Source of the DNA: Pseudomonas chlororaphis subsp. aurantiaca
GTDB taxonomy: Bacteria; Pseudomonadota; Gammaproteobacteria; Pseudomonadales; Pseudomonadaceae
Direction of reading: 5' to 3'
NCBI RefSeq assembly: GCF_013466605.1
Contig: NZ_CP059162.1
Coordinates: 5,022,001 to 5,086,000, forward strand
DNA: 64,000 nt
Shown piece after piece: positions 63,890 through 64,000 of this stretch. The stretch's first letter is position 1, and the number at the start of each line of letters is the position of its first letter. The translations under genes and the position numbers were made by a program. The notes under the pieces are model-generated. The model saw only the letters and a list, made by a program, of their open reading frames with translations. It did not search any database and was not told the origin of the DNA.

Positions 63890-64000
63890 GGAGGATTCCC
63901 GACGACAAAAGGCGGCTGGAACGGACCGCATGAACAGGATTGACCCAGGCTGTGACCACAAAGCCCAGGCAAACATTCACCCGATCGATGGAAGTTTTCG
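63890..64000. other. upstream region at the window edge
   Basis: 111 bases upstream of the DUF2066 gene. No complete feature. A divergent gene probably begins outside the window. Confidence 0.4.

Noticed and set aside
1..64000. CRISPR array
   Set aside because: No regularly spaced direct repeats with unique spacers were seen.

Overview
The window is chromosomal DNA of a Pseudomonas, most likely of the P. fluorescens complex. Evidence: a CrbS/MxtR-type SSSF sensor kinase; the gene order cob operon - marR - MFS - glutathione peroxidase - FadL known from P. aeruginosa (PA1285-PA1288); REP-type repeats; GC-rich codon use; and an Hda / AI-2E permease / DUF2066 end block. Roughly 39 kb is ordinary chromosome and about 25 kb is an insertion-sequence-rich accessory island.

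Left chromosome (1-21.7 kb): a membrane-anchored di-haem cytochrome with a catalase-like partner; a tandemly duplicated tRNA-Val/tRNA-Asp pair (minus strand); rdgC; a BASS-family transporter; a guanidine-II (mini-ykkC) riboswitch in front of a Gdx/SugE guanidinium exporter; an MFS-acyltransferase fusion; a TDT/SLAC1 transporter; a cupin; a divergent MFS/TetR pair; the CrbS-like hybrid kinase; a REP doublet; rmuC; a Sel1-type protein; a 0.9 kb gene-poor gap; small hypothetical proteins; fadL; a glutathione peroxidase; and a 40-residue membrane ORF.

Island (about 21.7-46.57 kb): it replaces most of an MFS gene. Only the first ~50 codons survive, next to the intact marR. IS3, IS5 (two types), IS110/IS1111, IS66, IS481 and IS630 elements or remnants surround four cargo units. 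These are a LysR regulator; a minus-strand AT-rich operon (azlC, azlD, an isopropylmalate-synthase-like enzyme, an AP-endonuclease-2-type TIM barrel and a 2Fe-2S/FAD/NAD reductase); a complete TccC/RHS insecticidal-toxin C component with an OTU-like hypervariable C terminus; and an effector-like ORF with a CCHC cluster. One IS3 element is split between 31.78 kb and 41.65-41.75 kb in opposite orientations. Its halves rejoin in frame through a CTAG target duplication, which shows that about 6.6 kb (35.14-41.75 kb, including tccC) was inverted by recombination between IS5/IS110 composites.

Right chromosome (46.57-64 kb): marR with palindromic operators; a ten-gene late cobalamin operon (cobO-cobB-bluB-cbiB-cobD order mixed with cobQ-cobU-cobT-cobC-cobS) with overlapping genes behind a cobalamin riboswitch; a hypothetical protein; a lipoprotein sugar-dehydrogenase-like beta-propeller; an O-methyltransferase; two NlpC/P60 lipoproteins; hda; an AI-2E/PerM permease; and a DUF2066 protein.

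The best candidates for undescribed biology are the azlCD-centred operon, the TccC OTU-like toxin domain and the effector-like ORF at 43.5-44.5 kb. All functions are inferred from sequence reading alone.
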